From positions 17,490,001 through 17,554,000 of the forward strand of contig NC_056755.1 in NCBI RefSeq assembly GCF_018687715.1: a DNA stretch of 64,000 nt. Reading direction: 5' to 3'. The stretch comes from Carya illinoinensis (lineage: Eukaryota > Streptophyta > Magnoliopsida > Fagales > Juglandaceae). Numbering within the stretch: position 1 is the first letter of the stretch; the number at the start of each line of letters is the position of its first letter. A model generated the notes under the pieces. The model was not told the origin of the DNA and made no database searches. It saw nothing but the letters and a program-made list of their open reading frames with translations. Made by a program: the position numbers and the translations under genes. Positions 1-11,100 of this stretch are shown here, one piece after another.

Positions 1-994
1 AATAGAGAGATACAGAGGTTCACATGTTTGGCATAAAAGCCTACGCTTACGCGTTGTTTGGAGATAAAATCCACTATAATAGGCGATTTTACAATCTCCC
101 ATAGTCTCATGTATCTATCAATACAATAGAGAAATTTAGGATTTCAGGGGTTGAAGATGATGCCGCCCTTGAAAGAGATCCTTTTGAGCCACTGTTTGTG
201 GTGGAGATTGTGCCTAGATAAGTCATCGAGAAATGCTCCTAAATTTGTAGAGATCTTCTCTTTATATAGAGATCTATTTTCCTTCTTTAGAGTGATTGAG
301 TCCTACTTACTTTATGAAGCTATTTCTTTTTAGGGGTTTGAGTTAATTTGCCTCATCTCTTACTAAATTCTTAGCCCTATCTCTTGGCTAGATTATTGGC
401 TTTATCTCTTCCCTTACTATTAGTGATAAGTTTTCAAGGGGCTGAATCCAGTCAAATTTATCCCTAACAGTTTACTTGCGATTCTTAAAGTCAATTTTCT
501 CAATAAGAAGACTTTAAGAATTTTCAAGTTAACCATGATGGAGATAGCCTATAGAACACTGTAGAAAAACAAATTCTAGGAACTAGTCCCTAGTTTTCTA
601 TTGTTTGTGCAAAGCAATGAAGATAGCCAAGCGTGGGGCTCAAGAAACCTTGTGATATTTGTAGTAGGGGCATTCAAGGAAGGGCCTCTAGGAAGTTTGA
701 TTGTATGAATGGAAGGAAGAATCATCTGGTGTAGTAATGATTGCTTGTGACTGTTTATCATTAGAAAAGTGCGTGTATCTATGTATTTGGTGATTAGTTT
801 TGTTTTTCATGACGTTAGTAAATTTTTTGCCCCGTCGACTCGTTACTAAATTGCTGAGCCCATTGAATTGTTCCCAAAGGTAACCAATGCAAGGTTGTTG
901 TAGAACTCGAAGGCTTGTTCTCGAAGGTAAACCATTGGCGGTGGTTAGGGCATGAGTGTCAACACTCAACATTTGTTGGAGAAGACACTACACT
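1..994. other. No gene recognised
   Basis: I see no coding region with recognisable protein similarity, no splice-consistent exon set and no RNA gene here. Open frames are short and lie on both strands, as expected by chance. The sequence is moderately AT-rich and could be old repeat DNA. Confidence 0.5.
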
Positions 995-1350
995 GGTGTT
1001 GCTATCCAAGTGCGAGTGTGAGAACAGTTAACTTTGATGCTAGGCCAGAGATAGGTTAGACTGTGCTAGTTGGAGAGGAAAGAACACTTAGGAGAGGTGT
1101 TCATCCTTTGGTCGTTGTGGGAGTGCGGAGCTCTGCTTTGAAAGTTAGGCTAGTGATGGGTTCAACCATGCTAGTTGGCAAAGAGGGAACACTTAGGAGA
1201 GGTGTCCTTAATTTGGTCGCCATGTGAGTGCGAAGCTTGGCTTTGAGAGATAAGTGGGAGACAGGCTCGACTGCACTAGTTGGCAAGGAGAGGACACTTG
1301 GGAGAAGTGTCCATCCTCTAGTCGTCGTACGAGCATAGAGTTTGGCTTTG
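995..1350. repeat. 105-bp tandem repeat, about three copies
   Basis: The marker CTAGTTGG recurs at 1066, 1171 and 1276, exactly 105 bases apart. Each time it is followed by a segment reading (A/G)ACACTT(A/G)GGAGA(G/A)(G)TGT(T/C)C, then a GGTCG or AGTCG block and a GAGTGCG or GAGCATA block. Copies differ at many positions, so the array is old. Reverse-strand open frames across it are repeat shadows, not genes. Such arrays often occur in LTRs or untranslated parts of plant retrotransposons, but no flanking element was identified. Confidence 0.75.
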
Positions 1351-4300
1351 CTAAAAGAGATGCTCGGCCGCGTTGAGGGGCAACCCGTGTGCTCAAATAG
1401 GGTTAGACTCTCCTGGAGATGTGATAGACCATGTTGAGGGAGGGTAACTAGACTGCTCGAGTGTAGTCAAATCTAGAGGGAGATGTGCTCTATTGTGCTG
1501 CTATGGCGGGAAATGGAGCTCCACCACGCTAAGAGGTTTCTACCAGAAACCAAACATGTTATTATAGATAATTCAAATGTTTGATATTTGCAAACCTAAG
1601 CCGTTTTGCTAAAGTGTGGTGAAGACTTGAGGTGCACAGACTAGGCCTGTAGGTAGCCATGATTTGGCAATAATGAAGATCTTGGGTGCCCACAGTACCT
1701 AGCATCTATTATGATAAAAAAAAATTAAGATGCTTGATCAGTACCTGAGAGAAGCTTTGTAGCCGACGTCTCACTCCACATTGGTGATTTCCAACAAAGT
1801 ATGTTCACAGGACGTATAACCACTCTGATTCTCGTGAAACCTTTAGGAGTTTTGTGGGGACAACTTTCAAAAACTAAATTTTTTAGTAAAAATGAAATCT
1901 AAATAAAAAGTTTGAGAGAGACAAACCAGAGTAATTTAGCTAAGGCTTTCAATTTTTCCCAATTGAGATTGTTCATTGTTTAATGATTCTTGCATAGTGG
2001 AAGTTGTTCATCTCTAAGTACTGTTGTTTTTTCAACATTGTATTGCTGAGAAAAATCCACTACTCACATATCCTTCGGAATAATTTCCATAGTATTTTGA
2101 TGAATATGGCTGACGAGCTTTTATGGTTGCCTTTGAGGTGGGACCGATGGGTCCATGGGCCATGATTGTCGGTCAAGTTTGTAGCACTTGTAGTGATGTG
2201 TGTCATGTAAGGCAAGCAACTTACGATGCTCATGTCTTGCTTACATTTTTGCATGCCCACCATTGTGATACCAGATGGAAAAGGTTTAACCAGTGTTCTT
2301 TGCTTTGGTCTTGTCTGAGTGACTTCATTGCTCACTAATTGCTCCATTGCTCGTGATGGATTTGTCGCTGCTCTAAATAAGAGACAAAGAAGATATATAC
2401 TTGCCCACCAGTGTCGGGAGGGCTACTTGCCACGGGCTGATAAGTTGGACAAGCTTGTCTGTAGCCGTTGGCATTCAATGAAAACATTCTGGCTGGCAAG
2501 TCCATTGCCCGCCCTGCATGAAGTTGGCAAGATACGGTGACTCCTTTGCCCGCCATGTAGGTAATAGAATACCATGGGCAAGCAAGGGAGCTTGTCCACC
2601 GTATCCCCTGGCCACTACCCATGGGTGGCGAGCTTGTTGTTCACCACTACACATCTATCGCATCTAGTAGTCACTGCCCACCACAAACAGTTCTCATGAG
2701 GGATTGTTTCCCATCGTGGGGTGGCAAACAAAGTTCTTTTGGCGTGGTAGGGCGCTGTACTTAAATTATTTATTCATTTTAATTATTTCTTATAATTATT
2801 AAATAAAATTTTGATACTCTTTTATCTTTTAATATTTGCAATATCTCTCTATTGTGATTATAGTTAACATAGGGTGGTCAGCTACCATCCTGCACTAGAG
2901 TGATTTTTCATTCGCTCCACCTTGAAATACAATTGATCAGATGTGGCATTCTTATGATAAAAAAAAAAAAAAATTAGAATTAGGGTAGGAATTGTGATTT
3001 TAGAATTTGGATTAATATTTTATAGTTTTAGAATATAAAATTTATATGGTGTGGCAATGAGGGTTACATTTAGACCACATCTTGTTAGGAGGACTTCTCC
3101 ATAAAATATAGAGGCTAAAGAAGATAGTAGAAATGATTAAGGAGATGATAGAAATAAAGACTACAATATATATACATAAAGTGATTAATAATTATGTTCA
3201 ATAAACCGCTATAATAAAGTAATGCTAAACTACTAGTCTGGTTTTAGAAAAATTCTAATTGAGTGAAATCAATATTAAGTATCCAAGGATGAGTATTTCT
3301 CCCTTCGGTTTTTTAACATGATATTGTTGTCCTTCCAAAAGCTAACCCTAGCCATTCTAACAAATAGGCTACAACAAGATTTGCTAATTGAGGAAAAGTT
3401 GCAAAATAGGGTTTTGTTTTTATGGTTTTTCTGCATCTAGTAACCCCATAATTTCACTCTATGCCATGACCCTATATATGTTTCTGTGAGAACTTCTTTC
3501 TTAGAGAAGTGCTCTTATTTACCTTAAATTATTATCTTTTTTATCGTTGACAATTTTGTCCTCGATAGGCAAGTAATATTTTAAACATTTAAGACGACAG
3601 ATAGAGGGGTGGGAATACTTAATAACTGTCTCAAATAGAAAATAAAATTTTGAAAATGGACAAATGGGTTCACTCCAAATGCTTTTTTGGGCCTGAAACC
3701 CAAGAGAGGGGTCGCCTCAATTGGTGGTCTTTTGTTGCTGTCCCAAGATCGTAGTAGTCTTTGTAGGGATAGGCTGCATCTAGAAATAGGGCAACAAGAT
3801 CTAGTGTAATGTTGTGTTATTGCAATTGGCATAACTTCGTTGTTTTTAATCTAAACTTGATTGTCCTGGTTCTCAACTCTCTAAATAAAAATGAGCACAA
3901 AAACTCCAACCAAGGAGGAAGGCCATAGGAAGGGGAGTATGATGACTATAATCGTGGATGAAAGTAGTAACAAAAGGAGACAGTGAAGGTTGAACCTATA
4001 GGCCAAAGGGTAGCATCTCGAGGGCATTAGGATCTATACGGGGATGTGTGTTGCACATGTTGATTAGCCAATAGCTCCAGTGGTAGAATCTTGGAGAGCA
4101 AACGCCACTAATTTGGACGTTGTGATGTTTGTTGGAAAAAATGGAAAAAGTTTCATAAAAGTAAAATCTAATCAAACAAAGATCTCTAGTAGAGGGAAAG
4201 AAGGGGAGAAGGGCCGTAGCTCCACCCTTATTAGAGATGGCCTAATAAATCTGTGGGTTAGTAAGAGAAATATTGTTCTCCTAAGGTGATATTTTGATGA

Positions 4301-4390
4301 CTTAAATCAACACTTTTTTCAATGATCATAAATCAATTAATATCAATCTTGAATCATATATATTTAGCTACATAGACCTTAAATTATAAA
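1351..4390. other. Intergenic, no gene recognised
   Basis: About 3 kb without a supportable gene. The 2100-2740 part is less AT-rich and has overlapping open frames on both strands, none with a recognisable domain. 2760-3300 is AT-rich. A short tRNA-like stretch near 4070 was considered and rejected because it has no matching B box or acceptor stem. Confidence 0.45.
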
Positions 4391-4960
4391 TGTAAGGCCC
4401 AAATCACATCCCAAAAGGTAAAAGCCTAACTGACCTCGTTGAGCAAGTCCACTGAATTGAACTTTCCATGCATGATGGAAAGGTCAAGCAAGCGGCCCAA
4501 GGGTATGTCACATAGAGATGAGGGCCAGGCCACCAAGGGAAGGTAATAGCCAACCTCCCCATAGGAAGCCCATCGTGAGGAATAGATTGGCTAGCCTGTA
4601 GACTGAACCCATCATTATTAGGAAGGACTCGCCAAAATCCTAAGAGAGCACACCATGTTAAATGCACTTATATTCCCACTCGAGAGGTTAAGTCCAAGAT
4701 AGGCAGGAATGGCCTTAAGGCCTTGTGGGGCATTAAATGCAACGAGATGCTCCACCTGGGAAGTACAATTACCAAATTGTTGGAAGCAGTAGGTGAAGCT
4801 CCTGTTGAAAGAATGGTACAAATAAAAAATAAAGTGAAACCTACAGGTACGCTCATAATGACCATTGTTCTCTCATTTAAGTAATTAAGAAAATTATCTT
4901 TGTCGATAGCTAACTTAAGCATTAGAAGCATCCCCTGGCCAAGGAGACCAAGCCAGATTT
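4391..4960. repeat. Left copy of long direct repeat, probable degenerate LTR
   Basis: This segment matches 6990-7555 along almost its whole length in the same orientation. Both begin with a GGCCCAAATCACA(T/C)CCC(A)AAAAGGTAA block and both contain GGAAAGGTC, GCCCAT, GAAGTACAA and GCAGGTGAAGCTCC in the same order. Two roughly 570-bp direct copies flanking about 2 kb of retroelement-like sequence suggest a long, old LTR pair. The copies are clearly diverged. Exact ends, primer-binding site and target-site duplication could not be fixed. Short reverse-strand open frames inside are not genes. Confidence 0.6.
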
Positions 4961-5149
4961 ATAAAATTACTCTTTGAGTTTTAACGTGTGCTTGTTCCCT
5001 TCTTCCTCATACTTGATTTCTTGATGTGCTTGGCTCCATTGTGTAAACAATTTGATCTTGAGACTCCTTTATTCTTTGAATTCATTTGTTATCATCAAAA
5101 TCAATATGTAGATATATAATTATATGAAATTTGAAACCCTAAGTTCAAT

Positions 5150-5500
5150 ATGGCCCATTGAGTTGGATGGGAGAGCAGACGAACTAGGATGGGTACAAGG
5201 CTGGACTATGAGGGTACCCTTGCCCATGTTGAGGACGAGGTGTAGGAAGGGGTACCCCTTGCACCCCTAGAAGGCTGAAGTCAAGCACCTAAAACAACTC
5301 TTAATTGAACACAATGATGTGTTTTCTTGGAACATGAGGATATGTCCAACATCGACACCAAGGTAATTGAGTACCACCTATGCATTGAACCAAAGCCCAA
5401 GAAGATTGGCCAGAAGCCAAGGAGTTTCAGCACAGAGAAGTACATAATGATAACATAGGAAGTCGAACCTCTTATCTACAGGGCTTCTTGACTGCAAGGT
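5150..5500 (+). pseudogene. Fragment of Ty3/gypsy reverse transcriptase (N-terminal part)
   Basis: Two adjacent frames on the + strand give conserved gypsy pol text just before the reverse transcriptase fingers. The first frame reads LKQLLIEHNDVFSW. After a one-base shift near 5330 the second reads KVIEYHLCIEPKPKKIGQKP, followed by RSFSTEKYIMI. This is the segment that normally leads into the plant gypsy RT domain. It is broken by the frameshift and by stops at about 5457 and 5490, and no catalytic YVDD-type motif follows. It is a dead relic inside the direct-repeat pair. Confidence 0.6.
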
Positions 5501-5639
5501 TTATCATGCATCAAATTGGTGCCTATGGAATCTAAATACTAATAAACATCGACACTCAGGTCCATGGACTTCGATTGCAAGGTACATAGGTTAATATCTG
5601 GCGAATCCAACAAGTGGTCCCACTTATAACAAGTGGACT

Positions 5640-6740
5640 CCAATTATAAGGCACATAGGTCAGTCTCTTGCTCCTCCCAATGAACTCTAAGTTCCTCCAT
5701 AGCCGACTCAAGTCGGGCACCTTTTGAGCCGCCTCATTGTTGTGGGCTTAGAACTCTGCTTGGAGCTTACGATGGTAAGCCTCAACCTGCATAGTTCTCC
5801 CTAGGTACTTGAGTTCGTGAGCATTCACTTTATTCAAATTGTTCCCAAACCATCACTGATATGGTGCTCGTAATCTCACTCTTCCCTCAAAAGATTAGCC
5901 TAAAAGGATTTATGTGCCAACTTCTCCTACTCATCCACTAGCATTCACGGAGAAGGGCATCTTGAGCTAGGTGGCATGAACTAGAAACTCACCACCCCTT
6001 GCTTCGCTCGTAGGGAACTCCCAGCTGGTCCCAAAAACAAAGATAAACTTCTTGCTTCAATCCTTGACGTGTGAAAAGCAAGATTCTAAATGCGCAACCC
6101 TCCGGCCCATCTTTGCGCAGAAACTACATAGATTCCACAGTTGCAATCGAATTCCATGGGAGTGAATTAACTCGTGGGCTATGTAGTTTGTGTACTCATT
6201 GTTTGTAGGTTCTAGGGCCGAACGCCATACCACCTAACATGATAACAACATTCTCTAGGCATTGGGTAGAATTTGAGACGGGCCTAGACCTAGGAAGTCC
6301 AAAACATCACGAATAGGGTGCTAGAGAGGAAGCTGTAGCCCCATTGAAAACATACTAATGTAGAGGGCCACTCACTCAATGGAACTCTTCGAATCGATCA
6401 TGCCTTGGAGTGAACTAGGAAAGACTGGGTCCAAAGGTACCTTGCAAACCAGTCCTCCTAAAAGAGCTCACACCACTAGATCTGCCATGAAACTCACGAA
6501 CTAAGGGAGGATGTGAGTCGCAAGTTTTGTCAGGAGCCCCACCGCAAGTGCCGTCATGGGCTCCACCATGAAAGGTGTGACGAGAGGCCATCTAGGGTTT
6601 GCGACATTGAGAGGCTAAGAGAACAAGGAAGTCGACTGCGAAGAGTATGGAAGGAAAGCTGGAATCGAAGTGTGCACGAGGACTAGTAGGGCCAAAGGAA
6701 AGGTATAATTGGAGAGCGTATAGGGTTGATGCAGAATTTT
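5640..6740 (-). pseudogene. Degraded reverse-strand retroelement coding region, gag-like
   Basis: The - strand gives discontinuous protein-like text broken by stops. One stretch near 6000-6230 reads EPTNNEYTNYIAHELTHSHG, then a segment with LWNLCSFCAKMGRR, then KKFIFVFGTSWEFP. A second near 5690-5800 reads ELKYLGRTMQVEAYH, then a charged, helix-prone stretch. The pattern resembles the gag-like upstream protein of some plant gypsy elements, with a helical region after a globular part, but I cannot assign a family. It lies beside the right repeat copy, as a minus-oriented gag would. The RT fragment at 5150-5500 lies on the opposite strand, which implies rearrangement or two elements. Confidence 0.35.
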
Positions 6741-6989
6741 AAAGGAGGATATGCACATCCCCCAAGGTGACACGTGTCGCTAACCACATGATGAGACGTG
6801 CGAATCCCACAAAGCAAACTACCTAAAGGGACATGGGAAAAGGGAACCAATGAAAATTACTTTATCCAAGAAAAAATAAATTAATAATCATGACAATAGA
6901 TTAACAAAGCTTGCATAAAAAGGAAAGAGAAAAATGAAACTTATGAAATTCCAGTTGAGCGCGTGTGCAACAAGAATTTGCAAGAAAGC

Positions 6990-7555
6990 TTTTGGGCCCA
7001 AATCACACCCCAAAAGGTAAGATCCTAATCGGGCTCATCGAACATGCCCACCAAACTAAACTCTGCATGCCCGGTGGAAAGGTCGGGTAAGCGACCCAAA
7101 AGTTTATCACGTAGAGACAAGAGATAGGCCACTAGGGAAAGGTGGTAGCCCACATCCCCACAAGAAGCCCATGCGAGGAACACACTAGCTGGCCTATAAC
7201 ATGCCCTTGTCAAGATGGTATTGCCGATATCCCCAGAGGACACGCCAAATTAAATGCATTGATACGCCCACTATAGAGGACAAGTCTAGGACATGCGAGA
7301 ATGACCTTGAAGTCCAGAGGGTTTACCACATAAAATGCGATGATATGCCCCCCCGGGAAGTACAACTACAAAACTATTGGAAGTAGCAGGTGAAGCTCCC
7401 GCCGAAAAAAAATATACAAATAAGGAAAAAAAAAAACCTAAAGGTACACTCATAATCACCTTGCTCTCTCATTTCAACTAATTAAGAAAAATATCTTTTG
7501 CGGCAGCTAACTTAGGTATGAGAGGCATTCCCAAAGAAGGAAGTCAAGCCCACCT
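6990..7555. repeat. Right copy of long direct repeat, probable degenerate LTR
   Basis: Partner of 4391-4960 in direct orientation. The match runs from the GGGCCCAAATCACACCCC block to the region ending near AAGTCAAGCCCACC. If this is an LTR of a minus-oriented element it would be the 5' LTR, since the gag-like reverse-strand relic lies just left of it. Substitutions and small indels relative to the left copy indicate an old insertion. Confidence 0.6.
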
Positions 7556-7822
7556 TTTTTATTTTAGAAACAAGTGGATCGTTTCAATCGTTGTGGGTGT
7601 GGTTGCTGGTATGTGAAATATGCCCTTAACAATAAATTTTATTATAATTTAAGGTGAATGTTATAAGTTTTTTTTGGTATTACAACCAAGTGATGATTTA
7701 GAAATGCAAAGAGAGATTTCACTATTTTTATTTTGTTTTGTCGTGGTTTTCTCTTTTTTCTAAATTTTGGATTTACAAAAGGAGACGAAAATTGAAAAAA
7801 AAGAGAAGAAGTAATATAGCCG

Positions 7823-8017
7823 ATGGCGTCGTTCCCAGTTGATCCTATATGCACTTCCAACCTCTTTCTCTGTGCACTCTCTCTCTCATGTTCTCATTAT
7901 TCCGTCACCCGCACTCTCTCGGAGCCATGGCTACATTGGCGGCGGCGGTTGCTCATCGAACTGCAAGTCTTACCCAGATCACCTCTCCTAAAACATCGGC
8001 TCATGTCGCTAATCTAG
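7823..8017 (+). promoter_or_regulatory. Upstream ATGs overlapping the mitochondrial-protein start
   Basis: An ATG at 7823 opens a 64-codon frame that overlaps the main start in another frame and ends at 8017. A second ATG at 7849 is in frame with the main start at 7927. If the transcript begins upstream of these, they could act as a translation-lowering upstream frame and an alternative N-terminal extension (MHFQPLSLCTLSLMFSLFRH). If transcription starts between 7852 and 7927 they have no effect. The sequence alone does not decide. Confidence 0.35.
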
Positions 8018-8073
8018 TTCATCGTCGTGGCCTTGCCGATGCTGCAGGTTACACACACAGATTGTTATTTACA

Positions 8074-8119
<46 letters not shown>

Positions 8120-11100
8120 GGGTTTTGTATATTTTGATTTCACCTGGTTTGATCTCATTTACTTTTAGTTCGGATTCTCCAATATCTTTTCTCTGTTGCA
8201 TTTAAATTTTTTGGTTTAGGTCGTATTTGGTTTCTAAAAAAAGAGTGAAAGGAAATGAAATTACTGGTAGTTGGTGTTTATTTTTTAATGTGTTCTATCT
8301 TCTAAGAGATTTGAGAAAATCAGCTTAATTCAGGTTGATAATGGAAGGCTATAATATTTTTTACCCTTCAATTCAATCCAGTTGATTGCCGAGGAAATTT
8401 GAGGAGGAAAGGGAAAGAAAGATTTGGTCTTTGCTGGGTTTTGATTGTGAAACTGGATTCTATGTTTTTTTTTTTTTTAAATATATATTTCTATTTTTTA
8501 TTTGTTTCCTTTCTGATATAGTTTTACGTTGTGGGGTTCGTGGATAAACTTGGTTTTTTAATTTTGTAGATTTGGGTTAGGGTTGCCATACATTTGTTGA
8601 TAAGAGAAGAATGTGATTTTGTTAAGTTGATATAAAGAAATATAGAAGATGAACCTGATTAATGGTGGGAATTTCTCAGATGAAACTTTCAATGATGTTT
8701 AATTTTAATATGTACTCCTGTTTTGATTTGTTGCATTTTTGTAAGAGGTGTATTTTGAATATTGAATTTGGTATGTAAAAGTGGATTGGAAAAGTTAGTG
8801 AAATAATGAAAAAAGTATGCTGTTGTCATGGTAGACAAGCAGAGGTAGCTTTCCAGCCAAAGAAGGTGTTAACGAGCACATCATTTGGCTTGAAATGTTT
8901 TGTTATTATTTTTCTTTTTTAGCACTAATAAATTACTTTCATAATATTAAAAGATGGAGAAAAGAACTTACGGATCTTAATGCCATACATTATAAATGTG
9001 AAACATTAATTGCATCAGTACTTATTATAATCTTTATTTAATCCTTTTGTTGCAACAAATTGGGAATGATGCATATCACTTCGTAGTATTTCTACTACAT
9101 TATTCTCTATGTATTTTTGGCCCTTTGCACTACTTATTTTCATATGATTATTTGCAGATCACCATGGTCCACCTAGGGTTAACATTTGGCAAGACCCAAT
9201 GAGCCCATCCAAGTGGAAGGAAGAGCATGTGAGCCATATCTCGTGATTCAAACTTGGATCCATGATTCCATATTGATGTCATGATGTTTAACCTTTTGTT
9301 CATTGATTGAGCTGAAATATTGTATATTTTAGCTATTTAAAACCAATGTATTTTAAATTCATCAAGACATTATTATTGGTTTTAAATGAAAAAATGGTTA
9401 AAATGAATAAATCAAAGTTGTGATTTTAATTGATTAAAAGCATGAATTTCTGCTTGAATTCTACCAACTATTGATTACTGTGCATTCTAGTCCATAATTT
9501 TTCTTGCTTTCCATTATCATTTGCATTTGTACCATTGTTTTTCTTGTTCTTCATGTTCATAAAGTTTCTTGAGCTATCTTTCCATCTTTTGGGTTCAATT
9601 CATGAACCTCAAAAGATAGAAGCACTTCTTGCTATCTTTGAATGAAAGTTTCTCAAGCTAATCTTTCATTTATGTTATTTTGTTGTTGAGTGTTTTCTTT
9701 TTAATCTCCATCTCCATTTTTCATGCATACCATGGTTCATTATGTTCATGCCTTGTTCATACTTTGTCTTGAGCTTTCCCACCATTTAAACAATCCCAAC
9801 TCCATCTAACCTCATACACAGCTACACCAATCACCCCACAAATCCACCAACTCATTTCCAACCCACCTAAATTATACATTAATTGAAAGGCTGCTTGTTT
9901 GGCTTAACTTACATCGGTTGGTGCAGCTAAATTAAGGTGAGGAACATGTGATGGATTGGTGCAATCAAAGGCTGCTGCTGTCTCCACCGAAATGAAGGAA
10001 GAATTAGGCTGCCTTTCCACCGAATTTGACATGGCAGCCATCTAAAGATATATATATATATATATATGGGAGTTATGTTGTGTTGGACGAAAAAGAGGAG
10101 CAATCGGTGGGAGGTGATTAGCTGGAATTGAAGGGAGACGTGTGGAGTTGAAGAGAGACGTGTAGGCCAATGCTAAAGTCGGCTGGAATTATTTTTCTGG
10201 AGGTGTGTAGGTCGGTTGGATGTAAGTGAGGTGCAGGAGAGAGGTGATTGAAGGGGGAATGAATTGTGAGGGAGTTTGGACCGACTAGAAGCAGTAGGTG
10301 GGTGAGTGTTGTGTGCTGAAATTGAAGAAAACAGATTGAAGAAGTTGGCTGGGAGGCAATGAAGAAACCGTATATGAATTTGCAAGAAGTTAGGCATGAA
10401 GACTTGGTTGTTTGGTTTGAATTAATAAACCAATTGAATAAAATAAGAGAGAAGGAATGCAATGCAAGACACGGCAATTAAGAGAAATGCAAGAGGCGGC
10501 TGAATTGTGAAACAAATTGAGTGTGAATGCAACAAAAAGGTGGCTGAATTAAGGTGTGAATACAAGATTGAAGTGTGAAACCAATTGAATGGAGATGCAA
10601 CTAGCCAAGATGTTCGGCTATAAAAGGGTGCAATCCGAAGCTTACAAGGACACAACTAAAACTTAGAAAAACACAACTCAATACACACAATTTTCTGCTA
10701 TGTACTTGAAAGAATTAGCTCCTTATTGTTTTCGGAAATTTTGTTTCTCCTTTTAGCTTCAAAGCTTTGTTGTTTTAGCATTTTTTTTTAGTGTATTAAG
10801 ATTTGTTCTAGAATTGTATTTCATTAAGTGTAATACCTTAATTTCCATTAAGTGTGCTAGTTTGTTTCATTACTAGTTTGTTTCATGCAATAAAAGAAAT
10901 TGTTTTAGAAGTTTTAATTAAGTGTGCTATTTTGTTTCATGCAACAAAAAGAAATTATTTTAGAAGTTTTAATCAAGTGTGCTATTTTGTTTCATGCAAT
11001 AAAATAAATTGTTTTAGAAGTTTTAATTAATTGTGTTACCTTAATTTATTGCAAGAAAGGTTTGGTTTTAAGCTTTTGTTTTTGTTTTTGATTTTTCTGA

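Noticed and set aside
4065..4130. tRNA-like stretch around TAGCTCCAGTGGTAGAAT
   Set aside because: It resembles an A box, but no GGTTC-type B box or acceptor-stem pairing follows at the right distance.
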